Assembly (NCBI RefSeq): GCF_014199265.1
Contig: NZ_JACIJG010000009.1
Coordinates: 124,001 to 188,000 of the forward strand
Direction: 5' to 3'
DNA: 64,000 nt
Source of the DNA: Brucella daejeonensis
GTDB taxonomy: Bacteria; Pseudomonadota; Alphaproteobacteria; Rhizobiales; Rhizobiaceae
Under the pieces are notes generated by a model. It did not search any database. It saw only the letters and a program-made list of their open reading frames with translations, and was not told the origin of the DNA. This document shows positions 8,030-16,023 of the stretch, one piece after another. Each line of letters starts with the position of its first letter. Positions within the stretch are counted from its first letter, which is position 1. A program made the position numbers and the translations under genes.

Positions 8030-9094
8030 TCATTCCTTCGGCAGATGGGCGGGATTGCCCTTCTGCTCTTCAGCCAGCAGCGACCATGCGGCGATGAACA
8101 TCGCCGCAATCAACGGACCGATCACGAAGCCGTTGATGCCGATCAGCGATATGCCGCCCACCGTGGAAATCAAAACCACATAGTCCGGCATGCGTGTGCC
8201 TTTTCCGACCAGGGGCGGACGCAGGAGATTATCGACCAGGCCGATCACGAACACGCCGATGAAGACCAGGATTCCACCGCTGATCCAGTCGCCGCTCGCG
8301 AAGAACCAGGCCGCAGCCGGTATCCAGACAAGTGCCGCCCCGACAGCGGGCAGCATGGAGAGGAAGGTCATCATGACGCCCCACAGCAGAGCCGCCTCCA
8401 CGCCGAGGAACCAGAACGTGACGCCGCCTATCATGCCCTGAATGATGGCGATGATGATGTTGCCCTTCACGGTCGCCCGTATGACCGCCGTAAATTTTTC
8501 CAGAAACTGGCGCGTATAATCGTCGTTGAGCGGAATGGCCCGCCTGATCTTTCGTCCCAGTTCCGCTCCGTCGCGGAACAGGAAGAACAGCAGGTAAAGC
8601 ATGATGCCGAAGCCGATGAAGAATTGCAGCGTGTTCTGGCCGAAGCTGACAAGCCTGCCGGCAAAAAGCTGGCTACCCTGCATGATGGCCGAGGAAATGC
8701 GCGAGCGCCATTCCGCGAAATTGCCAAGCTCGAACCGGGTCAGCCATTCCTCAAGCGAATCCGGCAGGGCGCCAAGGATGCGGGAGATATAGCTGTTCAG
8801 GTCGAATTCGCGGCTGCTCAGGCGCTGGAAGAGAGAATTACCCTCCTGAACCAGCGAGCTGAAGATGGCCAGCATCGGAATGATGACGAGACAGATGCAC
8901 ATGAGCACGGAAAGCAGCGCCGCGATGTTTTTACGCCCGCGCAGCAACCGTTCCAGCCCCTGCTGGACCGGATAGAAGATGACGGCCAGAATAACCGCCC
9001 AGAGAACCGCCGTATAATATGGCAGCAGCAACCACGCAAAAGCGATGGTGACCAGAGCCAGTAGGATGTAGAAGCTCGCGCGCTCGACGGACAT
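8030..9094 (-). CDS. AI-2E family transporter (permease-like membrane protein)
   Basis: The product of about 354 residues is very hydrophobic. It has an N-terminal helix pair (FYILLALVTIAFAWLLLPYY, then VLWAVILAVIFYPV), a central soluble segment, and a C-terminal helix block containing LLWGVMMTFLSMLPAVGAAL and IGLVDNLLRPPLVGKGTRMP. The D-N-x-x-R-P-x-x-x-G motif is typical of the AI-2E (formerly UPF0118) family. Members export autoinducer-2 or act as ion antiporters, so the substrate cannot be given. I use the ATG at 9094; a GTG two codons upstream (9100) is the alternative and neither has a clear ribosome site. It is convergent with the pyruvyl transferase, with stops three bases apart. Confidence 0.85.
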   Translation of the reverse strand: MSVERASFYILLALVTIAFAWLLLPYYTAVLWAVILAVIFYPVQQGLERLLRGRKNIAALLSVLMCICLVIIPMLAIFSSLVQEGNSLFQRLSSREFDLNSYISRILGALPDSLEEWLTRFELGNFAEWRSRISSAIMQGSQLFAGRLVSFGQNTLQFFIGFGIMLYLLFFLFRDGAELGRKIRRAIPLNDDYTRQFLEKFTAVIRATVKGNIIIAIIQGMIGGVTFWFLGVEAALLWGVMMTFLSMLPAVGAALVWIPAAAWFFASGDWISGGILVFIGVFVIGLVDNLLRPPLVGKGTRMPDYVVLISTVGGISLIGINGFVIGPLIAAMFIAAWSLLAEEQKGNPAHLPKE

Positions 9095-9217
9095 ATTCAC
9101 CTGTTGGCTCGGGATTTCCGGTTATCTTGGAGCCTGTTCCGGCTTTCGGGAGACATGCCCTATCATGAATCTGCCCGGAAATCTCTTTTTGTTCAATAGC
9201 AACGATGGCGAAGCAGC

Positions 9218-10441
9218 TCACGCCGCTTCCAGCGCGACGGCCTTTTGCTGCGGCAGGGCACGCGCGACCGCGCCCAGAAGATCGGTCTGCGATACCAGCC
9301 CTACGATGCGCCGCATTTCGTCCACGATGACGACGGCGTGGGTAAGCCCGTCGGTCAGGGTCGGCAAAAGGCCGAAAGCCGGATCGTTTTCCGAAGCCGT
9401 CGATGCGCCGACGATATAATTGCGGAAATCGTCGCCTGGATGCATCAGCTCCCTCAGCCCGACGACGCCCCGCAATTGCCCGTCTTCCGCCCGCACCGGC
9501 AGGGTCAGCAAATTGTGCCGCATGATCAGATCGCGTGCATGGCTCGCTGTTTCGCCTTCGTCCACGCTCACGACATCGCGCGACATGATATCGCCGCAGG
9601 TCAGATCGCCATGCGAGCGGATGGTAACTTCAAGCTCCACCTGTCGGAAAAGCCGCGCCAGATCGTTGCGGTCGATATCGAAGCTCTCATCGAGGGCAAG
9701 CAATGCCCGGTCGATGTCGTCCTCACGAATGCCGAGCCTTACCGAGGGCGGCAGGTCTTCGGTCTTGTGCTGGTTCGCAGGCGCTGGCACCGCCGCATGA
9801 GGATATTTCCTGCGTGACAGCTTGTGAAACAGGATGCCGAGCCCGACCAGGAGACAGGAATTGAGCGCCACCGGGACGAGCGGAAACAGCAATCCCCATT
9901 TCGCGACGGCCGAACCGCCGAGAATTGCGGTCAGCGCGGCGGCGCCTCCCGGCGGATGCAGGCTGCGCGTAACGGACATCGCCGCAATCGCCAGCGCGAC
10001 GCCGAGGCCTATGGCCAAAGCCGGATCGCTGACCACATATGTGACCGAGAGTCCGACAAAAGCCGAAATCGTGTTTCCGCCGATAATCGACCATGGCTGT
10101 GCCAGCGGACTGCTCGGTACGGCGAAGAGCAGCACCGCCGAAGCGCCCATCGGCGCAACGATGAGCGGCAGATGCGCACCATTGCCGAGCAGAAGGCTCG
10201 ACACGAGACCGGTCAGCACGATGCCTATCAGCGCGCCGGCACATGCGATCGACCGCTCGCGCAGCGTGGCGCCGGCCAGAACGGGTTTGAACAGCCGAAA
10301 CCTGCGCGGCTGGCCAGAGCCTATCCCGAAAAATGTAAAACGGTTTTCGGACAAGATGCGCTTCAAAAACAAAGAGCTGGAGCGCCGATCTGATGCAATT
10401 GGATCGAAACGCACTTCAGGTTCGGGATCTTTTTCGTTCAT
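9218..10441 (-). CDS. HPP family membrane protein with two CBS domains
   Basis: The 407-residue protein has an HPP transmembrane domain with about four helices (residues 60-200) that includes SLHPPGGAAALTAILGG, the signature that names the family. Two C-terminal CBS domains follow, starting around DIMSRDVVSVDEGE and ending in VIVDEMRRIVGLVSQTDLL. CBS pairs bind adenine nucleotides and usually gate a partner domain; HPP domains have been linked to nitrite or other anion transport. Residues about 11-42 are encoded by a chromosomal repeat (10316-10410) and look like an acquired N-terminal insertion with no domain of its own. An initiation point downstream of the repeat cannot be excluded. Confidence 0.82.
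   Translation of the reverse strand: MNEKDPEPEVRFDPIASDRRSSSLFLKRILSENRFTFFGIGSGQPRRFRLFKPVLAGATLRERSIACAGALIGIVLTGLVSSLLLGNGAHLPLIVAPMGASAVLLFAVPSSPLAQPWSIIGGNTISAFVGLSVTYVVSDPALAIGLGVALAIAAMSVTRSLHPPGGAAALTAILGGSAVAKWGLLFPLVPVALNSCLLVGLGILFHKLSRRKYPHAAVPAPANQHKTEDLPPSVRLGIREDDIDRALLALDESFDIDRNDLARLFRQVELEVTIRSHGDLTCGDIMSRDVVSVDEGETASHARDLIMRHNLLTLPVRAEDGQLRGVVGLRELMHPGDDFRNYIVGASTASENDPAFGLLPTLTDGLTHAVVIVDEMRRIVGLVSQTDLLGAVARALPQQKAVALEAA
10316..10410. repeat. Palindromic repeat, family B, copy inside a coding sequence
   Basis: The segment contains ATCCCGAAAAATG, CGGTTTTCGGACAAGATG and AAAAACAAAGAGCTGGAGCG. These align with the repeat at 22894-22989 (ATCCCAAAAAGTGGG, CGGTTTTGGGG, AAACAAAGAGTTAGATCG). 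It belongs to the same common alphaproteobacterial repeat type. This copy is degenerate, and its frame stays open through the N-terminus of the HPP/CBS protein, adding about 32 residues. Confidence 0.75.
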
Positions 10442-10565
10442 TCCGTCAATCAGGGCCGATGATAGGGGCGGTTCAGCGAAACACGCTGAAACCGCGAACT
10501 GTCTCTTGGGGGTGAGACACTATCCTGCCCTTGACGCTTTCGAACAAGAAAGCAAATCCGTATCT

Positions 10566-10630
10566 GGCAAGCGGAACGGGAAAATCGTTCCGCTGCCGTG
10601 AGCCCGCCGAGAATAACGGTTCCGGCGGGC
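10566..10630 (-). terminator. Tandem hairpins after xylH, probable transcription end
   Basis: Two stem-loops lie just past the xylH stop. GCCCGCCG pairs with CGGCGGGC (10602-10609 with 10623-10630), and GCGGAACG pairs with CGTTCCGC (10571-10578 with 10586-10593), the second extended by TGCC/GGCA with one bulged base. There is no clean uridine run, so this could be a Rho-assisted or mRNA-stabilising end rather than a classic intrinsic terminator. Confidence 0.5.
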
Positions 10631-10632
10631 AG

Positions 10633-11802
10633 CTATCCGCGCCTCGTACCCGACGAAACGATATCGAGATAGACCGCCAGCACGAGAATGCTGCCCTTGA
10701 TGATCTGCTGCCAGAACGTATCGACGCCGAGCATCGACATGCCGTTGTCGAGGCTGGACATGATGAGCGCGCCGACCAGCGCACCGATCACCGAGCCGAC
10801 GCCGCCGCGCATGGATGTTCCGCCGATGAAACAGGAAGCGATGGCGTCCAGTTCCCCGCCCATGCCCGCCGATGGCGTTCCTGCCGCCAGACGCGACGTT
10901 GTCGTGAGCCCCGCCACCGCGGCCATCAGGCCCATGAGCGCAAAGACCGCCATCTTGACGAAATTGACATTGACGCCGGAAAAGCGGGTTGCCTCCATAT
11001 TGGAGCCGACGGCATAGATATGACGGCCGAACACGGTCTGCTTCGCGACGACGGTGAAGACACCGAGAATGACCAGCAGGATGAGAACCGGAACCGGCAC
11101 GCCCTGATAGTTGTTCAGGATCAGGATGAAAGCCAGGATCAGCGCCCCCATGCCGAGAAGCCTCGCGACTTCCATGGCGTATGAGAGCGTCTGCAGATTG
11201 TGCTTGCGCTTGCTGGCGCGGGTGCGCAGCGCTATCAGGATCAGCACGCCGAAAAGCGCTATCGCACAAAGATTGCCAAGCCAGCCCGGCAGATAGCCCT
11301 GCCCGATATATTTGAACCCCGGCGAAATCGGCGCGATGGTGACGCCGCCCATGATGCCGAGCACGATGCCACGAAAGACAAGCTGCCCGCCAAGCGTGAC
11401 GATGAAAGACGGTATGCCGAGATAGGCGGTCAGCCAGCCATTGAACGCGCCGAACGCCACGCCGAGCGCCAGAACCGTGACCACCGTGGCCCAGAGTGGC
11501 CATCCGTAGATCACGTCGAGAACGGCGGCGATGCCGCCCAGAAGCCCCAGAAGCGCGCCGACTGAGAGGTCGATCTCGCCCGCGACGATGACGAACACCA
11601 TCGCCGATGCGAGCATTCCCGTGATCGCCATCTGGCGCAGCAGATTGGAGAAATTGCGCGCGGTCAGGAACTGCGAGCGCCCCATCTCCGGATCGTAGGT
11701 CAGGATCGCGAAAAAGGCCCAGATGAGCGCCACCACGATCAAAAGGGCGACAATCTTGTATTCCGCCAGAAACTTTCGAAGGCTTTTGCCTGTCAACGTC
11801 AT
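10633..11802 (-). CDS. xylH: Xylose ABC transporter permease XylH
   Basis: The 389-residue inner-membrane protein belongs to the ribose/xylose permease family. It shows many hydrophobic helices, the family signature ITGMLASAMVFVIVAGEIDL followed by SVGALLGLLGG, and a late ALVGALIMSSLDNGMSMLGV. The length suits XylH, which is longer than RbsC. It forms the membrane channel for XylF-delivered sugar and is powered by XylG. I use the ATG at 11802; a GTG three codons upstream (11811) is possible. It lies about 28 bases after xylG in the same operon and is followed by two hairpins. Confidence 0.9.
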   Translation of the reverse strand: MTLTGKSLRKFLAEYKIVALLIVVALIWAFFAILTYDPEMGRSQFLTARNFSNLLRQMAITGMLASAMVFVIVAGEIDLSVGALLGLLGGIAAVLDVIYGWPLWATVVTVLALGVAFGAFNGWLTAYLGIPSFIVTLGGQLVFRGIVLGIMGGVTIAPISPGFKYIGQGYLPGWLGNLCAIALFGVLILIALRTRASKRKHNLQTLSYAMEVARLLGMGALILAFILILNNYQGVPVPVLILLVILGVFTVVAKQTVFGRHIYAVGSNMEATRFSGVNVNFVKMAVFALMGLMAAVAGLTTTSRLAAGTPSAGMGGELDAIASCFIGGTSMRGGVGSVIGALVGALIMSSLDNGMSMLGVDTFWQQIIKGSILVLAVYLDIVSSGTRRG

Positions 11803-11830
11803 ATCATGCACCGGTCAGATTTATTGCGGA

Positions 11831-13366
11831 TCAGGCCGCATTGGTTGCGGGCTTGCCGATTGCTGCGGCAAGCACCTTCTCCTGTGTGAGATTCTCGTTG
11901 GGAAAATCGCCGCGCAGCCTGCCCTCGCCGATGACGAGAACCCGGTCGCTGATACCCAGCACCTCCGGCATTTCCGAAGATACCATCAGCACCGCGACGC
12001 CCTGCTTCGCGAGCGCGAAAATGAGCTTGTAGATTTCGTATTTCGCCCCGACATCGACGCCGCGCGTGGGCTCGTCCAGAATGAGCACTCTCGGTTCCGG
12101 CAGCATCATTTTCGACAGCACGGCCTTCTGCTGGTTGCCGCCGGAAAGCGCCGCGATTTCAAGCATCGGGTCGGCCGTCTTGACCTTGAGGCGCAGGATT
12201 TCACGCTGGATCGCAGCAAGTTCCGCCTCCTTGTCGAGCAGTCCGCGCAAGGAAAAACGCTCCAGCACCGAGATCGTCATGTTGTGGCCGACCGGCATGA
12301 TCGGCAGGATACCGTCGCGCTTGCGGTCTTCCGGCACCATGCATATACCCTCGCGCACCGCATCGCGCGGCGTGCGGATTTTCAGTTCCCGGCCTTCCAG
12401 AAAGACCTTGCCCCCATGCGCTCCGGGCCAGACACCGAACAGGCTCGACACGAGTTCCGTGCGTCCCGCGCCCACCAGTCCGGCGATGCCGAGGATTTCG
12501 CCACTCCGCAGCGCAAACGAGACATCATCGACCACCTTGCGGTCGGGATTGGTCACGTCCCAGCAATTGATATTGCGCGCCTCGAAAATGACCTCGCCAA
12601 TATCGTGCGGCTCACGCGGGAAAAGGTTCTTCATCTCGCGTCCCACCATCATCGTGATAATGGCAGGCGTCGTCAGTTCGGCCATCGGCCTCGTGCCGAT
12701 ATGCGTCCCGTCGCGGATAACCGTCACCGTGTCGGAAATTTCCGCCACTTCGTCCAGCTTGTGGGAGATATAGACGCAGGCCATCCCTTGCGCCTTGAAA
12801 TCCTTCACCAGATCGAGAAGCACGCGCGTTTCGGATGCCGTCAGCGCCGATGTCGGCTCGTCCAGAATGAGAAGTTTTGCATTCTTGTTGATCGCCTTGG
12901 CAATTTCGATGAGCTGCTGCTTGCCGCCCGAATAGTGATAGACCGGAAGCGCGACATTGATGTCGTGAATCTTGAGGCGCGCCAGAAGCTCCGTCGCGCG
13001 CGCATTCATCTGGTCATAGTCGATAAAACCGCCGCTGGTCGGCTCCGATCCGAGGAAGATGTTCTCCGCAACGGAGAGATGCGGCACCATCATGAGTTCC
13101 TGATGGATGATGACGATACCCGCCGCCTCGGTATCGCGAATGCCGCTGGCCTTGAGTTCCCGCCCTTCCCAGAAAATCTCCCCGGTCCAGCTACCGTGCG
13201 GATAGACGCCGGAAAGCACTTTCATCAACGTGGATTTGCCCGCGCCGTTTTCACCGCAAAGCCCGACGCATTCGCCCGCGCGCACCTTGATATGGATTCC
13301 ATCCAGCGCTTTCACGCCATTGAAATCCTTGCCGATATTGCGCATTTCCAGAAGATATTCCGACAT
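11831..13366 (-). CDS. xylG: Xylose ABC transporter ATP-binding protein XylG
   Basis: Starting at the ATG at 13366, the 511-residue protein has two ABC cassettes. The first has Walker [10 protein letters not shown] near residue 37, the signature HYSGGKQQL and Walker [12 protein letters not shown]. The second has a degenerate Walker A-like GLVGAGRTE, then LSGGNQQK and [13 protein letters not shown]. This asymmetric twin arrangement is typical of the carbohydrate uptake transporter-2 class, and the sequence is XylG/GguA-like. It energises import through XylH. A 276-base gap containing a GC-rich hairpin separates it from xylF upstream. Confidence 0.92.
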   Translation of the reverse strand: MSEYLLEMRNIGKDFNGVKALDGIHIKVRAGECVGLCGENGAGKSTLMKVLSGVYPHGSWTGEIFWEGRELKASGIRDTEAAGIVIIHQELMMVPHLSVAENIFLGSEPTSGGFIDYDQMNARATELLARLKIHDINVALPVYHYSGGKQQLIEIAKAINKNAKLLILDEPTSALTASETRVLLDLVKDFKAQGMACVYISHKLDEVAEISDTVTVIRDGTHIGTRPMAELTTPAIITMMVGREMKNLFPREPHDIGEVIFEARNINCWDVTNPDRKVVDDVSFALRSGEILGIAGLVGAGRTELVSSLFGVWPGAHGGKVFLEGRELKIRTPRDAVREGICMVPEDRKRDGILPIMPVGHNMTISVLERFSLRGLLDKEAELAAIQREILRLKVKTADPMLEIAALSGGNQQKAVLSKMMLPEPRVLILDEPTRGVDVGAKYEIYKLIFALAKQGVAVLMVSSEMPEVLGISDRVLVIGEGRLRGDFPNENLTQEKVLAAAIGKPATNAA

Positions 13367-13541
13367 CGCATGTGACCTTGCAGTAATGCAGCAGGATGAG
13401 CCGCCCGGAGCCGAAGCGCGCAGTCTTTGAGCGGAAATATTCCAGACAACGCTGTCAGTGACAGATTCAAAAATCTGGCAGGCCGGAGATCGGAGAGTGA
13501 CATCCATATCTCCGGCCCCACTGCCCCCCGGCCGTGTTCCG

Positions 13542-13577
13542 GAGCGGTTCCTGTCCCGAGGGAAGTCGGAACCGCTC
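13542..13577 (-). promoter_or_regulatory. Intercistronic hairpin between xylF and xylG
   Basis: GAGCGGTTCC (13542-13551) pairs perfectly with GGAACCGCTC (13568-13577) across a 16-base loop. It lies downstream of xylF on the transcribed strand. In sugar ABC operons such a hairpin often protects the upstream mRNA, so more binding protein than ATPase is made; that role is inference here. Nothing else is recognisable in the 13367-13642 gap. Confidence 0.55.
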
Positions 13578-13642
13578 TGTCCGTTGATCGTATTTCCAGA
13601 CGCAAAGCCGCATCGCCTTGGCTGGAAACACTGCGGGAAGGC

Positions 13643-14662
13643 TTACTTCCCGTAGATCTGCTCCTTGGTGTAGAAGCCGTCCTGAACGTAGATGTCGATA
13701 TTGTCCTTCGTCACCGCAGTCGGCGTCAGCAGAAGCGTGTCGACCTGCTTGCCGCCATTATCCAGCTTGGTGTTGAATTCCGGCGTTTCGCCCTTGACCA
13801 TCTGGACCGTCAGCTTGGCGGCTTCGGTCGCGATCAGCTTCAATGGTTTGTAGACCGTCACCGTCTGCGTGCCGTCGATCAGCCGCTTGACGGCGGCAAG
13901 GTCGCTGTCCTGGCCGGAAACCGCTGTCTTGCCAGCCAGCCCCTGCGCGGCAAGGGCCTGAATGGCGCCGCCGGCAGTGCCGTCATTCGAAGCAACGACG
14001 GCATCGATCTTGTTCTGCGCGGCGGTCAATGCGTTTTCCATGATGGAAAGCGCCTCGGTCGGGCTCCACTCCTTGACCCACTGCGAGCCGACGACCTTCA
14101 CCTTGCCGGAATCCATAGCTTCCTTGAGCGCCTTTTCCTGACCGGCGCGCAACAGCTTGGCATTGTTGTCGGTCGGCGATCCGCCGAGGAGGTAATAATT
14201 GCCTTCCGGCTTGGCCTTCAGCACGGCTTCGGCCTGCATGAAGCCGACGCGCTCGTTATCGAACGAAATATAGGCGTCGATATCGGCATTGAGGATCAGG
14301 CGGTCATAGGACAGGACCTTGATGCCGGATGCCTTCGCATCGGCGACAACCGCATCGAAAACCTTGGAGTTCATCGGCACGATGACGATGGCGTCCACGC
14401 CCTGCGCGATCAGGTTTTCAACCTGCTTGACCTGCTTTTCCTCATTGCCGTCAGCCGACTGGACATTGACCTTGGCACCCAGCTTTCCCGCCGCCTCGAT
14501 AAAATAATCGCGGTCGCGCGCCCAGCGCTCGACACGCAGATCGTCGATGGAAAAACCGATGACCGGGTTTTCCGGTGAAGCATAAACTGGCGTAGACGCC
14601 ATCGCGCCAACACCCATAGCGGCGGCAACCAGTGCGCCGGTCAGAAAATTACGACGTTTCAT
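13643..14662 (-). CDS. xylF: Periplasmic xylose-binding protein XylF
   Basis: The ATG at 14662 follows a strong GGAGGAG site and gives 339 residues. The N-terminus MKRRNFLTGALVAAAMGVG has an RRxFL twin-arginine-like motif before the hydrophobic region, with probable cleavage near PVYAS. The mature part begins ENPVIGFSIDDLRVERWARD and contains DAIVIVPMNS, SYDRLILNADIDAYISFDN and AVVASNDGTAGG, matching D-xylose/multiple-sugar (XylF/ChvE-like) binding proteins. It delivers sugar to XylH-XylG. If the signal is genuinely Tat-dependent, the protein folds before export, which is unusual for this family in enterics. Confidence 0.92.
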   Translation of the reverse strand: MKRRNFLTGALVAAAMGVGAMASTPVYASPENPVIGFSIDDLRVERWARDRDYFIEAAGKLGAKVNVQSADGNEEKQVKQVENLIAQGVDAIVIVPMNSKVFDAVVADAKASGIKVLSYDRLILNADIDAYISFDNERVGFMQAEAVLKAKPEGNYYLLGGSPTDNNAKLLRAGQEKALKEAMDSGKVKVVGSQWVKEWSPTEALSIMENALTAAQNKIDAVVASNDGTAGGAIQALAAQGLAGKTAVSGQDSDLAAVKRLIDGTQTVTVYKPLKLIATEAAKLTVQMVKGETPEFNTKLDNGGKQVDTLLLTPTAVTKDNIDIYVQDGFYTKEQIYGK

Positions 14663-14869
14663 GCACTCCTCCTCCAAACACTGCCGGCTCGTTGCCGGCT
14701 GATACCAAACTTCGCCCCCGAACGTGTTCCGCCCCCGGAGTTCGGCACGACAAAACAGCCCCGCATGGAGCCGTTTTCTTTTGAATGGACAATCCTCCCA
14801 TGGCGCCCGCGCCAGGATCACTCCATCGAGGGCAATGCGAAAAACACACCGCCCCATCCTCCGACATCA

Positions 14870-14897
14870 TTGATACGTGAAGAAAAACGAATGGCAA
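14870..14897 (-). promoter_or_regulatory. Candidate promoter of xylF
   Basis: On the minus strand TTGCCA (14897-14892) and TATCAA (14875-14870) are 16 bases apart, a plausible sigma-70 type promoter pointing at xylF. The shared 13-bp operator-like motif lies 12 bases upstream of the -35. A GCCGGC-TCGTT-GCCGGC hairpin (14683-14699) sits in the predicted leader just before the ribosome site. None of this is confirmed beyond sequence inspection. Confidence 0.4.
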
Positions 14898-14908
14898 GCA
14901 TTTTTTGA

Positions 14909-14921
14909 TTTACGTACCTCA
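14909..14921. promoter_or_regulatory. Operator-like motif TTTACGTACCTCA, copy 1
   Basis: The 13-bp sequence lies between divergent xylF and the LacI regulator gene. Its exact reverse complement, TGAGGTACGTAAA, occurs at 26737-26749, between the second sugar ABC operon and its GntR gene. The core TACGTA is palindromic. Identical 13-mers in two sugar-uptake control regions suggest one regulator binding both; whether that is the LacI protein, the GntR protein or a third factor cannot be decided from sequence. Confidence 0.55.
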
Positions 14922-14955
14922 TTTTTGCTCTTATGGTCCGCTGCAAGGAGCAGGG

Positions 14956-15987
14956 ATGAAACCTACAGTCCATGATATAGCCAGAACAGCGGGTGTCAGC
15001 CTTGCCACGGTGGATCGCGTTCTGAACGACCGCCCGGGCGTCCGGGCCAAGACGCGCGACCGGGTGACGGCCGCCATGAGCACGCTCGGCTATGTGCGCG
15101 ATGTAGGCGCGGCAAATCTTGCGCGCGGCAGGCTCTATCAGTTCGTCTTCATCCTGCCGGACAATGAAAACACCTTCATGCTGAGCCTGCGCGCGGAACT
15201 GGAATCCGCGACCGAGCGCGCGCTTGCCGAACGCGTTCTCGTCAATGTCGTGCTCGTTCCCGCGTTCGATGAAGCGGCATTGGTCGCCGCGCTCGACGAG
15301 TGCGTCGCCCGCAAGCCCGATGGCGTTGCCTTCGTGGCGGTCGATACCGATCCCGTGCGCGAAGCCTGCGCGCGTCTCGGCGAACAGGGCATTCATGCGG
15401 TGACGCTCGTTTCCGATCTCGGCCACTCGTCGCGGGCGCATTATGTCGGCGTCGACAACGGCGCGGCGGGCCGCACGGCGGCGCGGCTTCTCGGCCTTTT
15501 CGCCAATGGCACCGAAGGCGCGTTCGCAGTCGTCGCCGGTTCGCTCAAAGTGCGCGATCACCAGGAGCGCTTCGACGGCTTCAAGGCCGCCATGTCGTCC
15601 GACTTTCCCGGCCGCGAAATCCTGCCGGTTCTGGAAGGGTTCGACGAAGGACCGCGCGTGGAAAAGCTCGTCGGCAAGCTTCTCGATGAACGCGACGACA
15701 TAGCGGGCATCTACAGTCTCGGCGCCGGCAATAGCGGTCTGGTGAAGGCGCTCGAGGCGCATTCGGCCAACCGACCCCTGGTCATCGCCCATGAGCGCGA
15801 CAGCGTGACCTCCAAAGCACTCGAAGAGGGAACCATCCATGCGGTTCTGGCGCAGGATGCGGGCCATGAAATCCGCAGCGCCATCCGGGTTCTGAAGGCG
15901 TCGGCGGACCGTCTGGCCATCGTGCCGGGCCAGGAACATATCCGCATTGAAATCTTCCTCAAAGACAACCTGCCGCATTTCGACTGA
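14956..15987 (+). CDS. LacI family transcriptional regulator of the xylose operon
   Basis: The ATG at 14956 follows AAGGAG and yields 343 residues. The N-terminal helix-turn-helix TVHDIARTAGVSLATVDRVL and the hinge AANLARGRLY are standard for LacI proteins. The rest is a periplasmic-binding-like sensor domain (YVGVDNGAAGRTAARLLG, IAGIYSLGAGNSGLVKAL). It is divergent from xylFGH and sits directly before xylB-xylA, so it most likely represses xylose uptake and catabolism until xylose or a derivative binds. Enterics use an AraC-type XylR instead, whereas rhizobia-type bacteria often use a LacI protein. The ligand is inferred from context. Confidence 0.85.
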   Translation: MKPTVHDIARTAGVSLATVDRVLNDRPGVRAKTRDRVTAAMSTLGYVRDVGAANLARGRLYQFVFILPDNENTFMLSLRAELESATERALAERVLVNVVLVPAFDEAALVAALDECVARKPDGVAFVAVDTDPVREACARLGEQGIHAVTLVSDLGHSSRAHYVGVDNGAAGRTAARLLGLFANGTEGAFAVVAGSLKVRDHQERFDGFKAAMSSDFPGREILPVLEGFDEGPRVEKLVGKLLDERDDIAGIYSLGAGNSGLVKALEAHSANRPLVIAHERDSVTSKALEEGTIHAVLAQDAGHEIRSAIRVLKASADRLAIVPGQEHIRIEIFLKDNLPHFD

Positions 15988-16023
15988 TGCGCGGGAGATG
16001 ACGATCATCCGACAGGAGCAAGC

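Noticed and set aside
9113-9183. GATTTCCGG...CCGGAAATC inverted repeat as a terminator
   Set aside because: The loop is over 50 bases and the T-run is on the strand with no upstream gene; both neighbouring genes run the other way.
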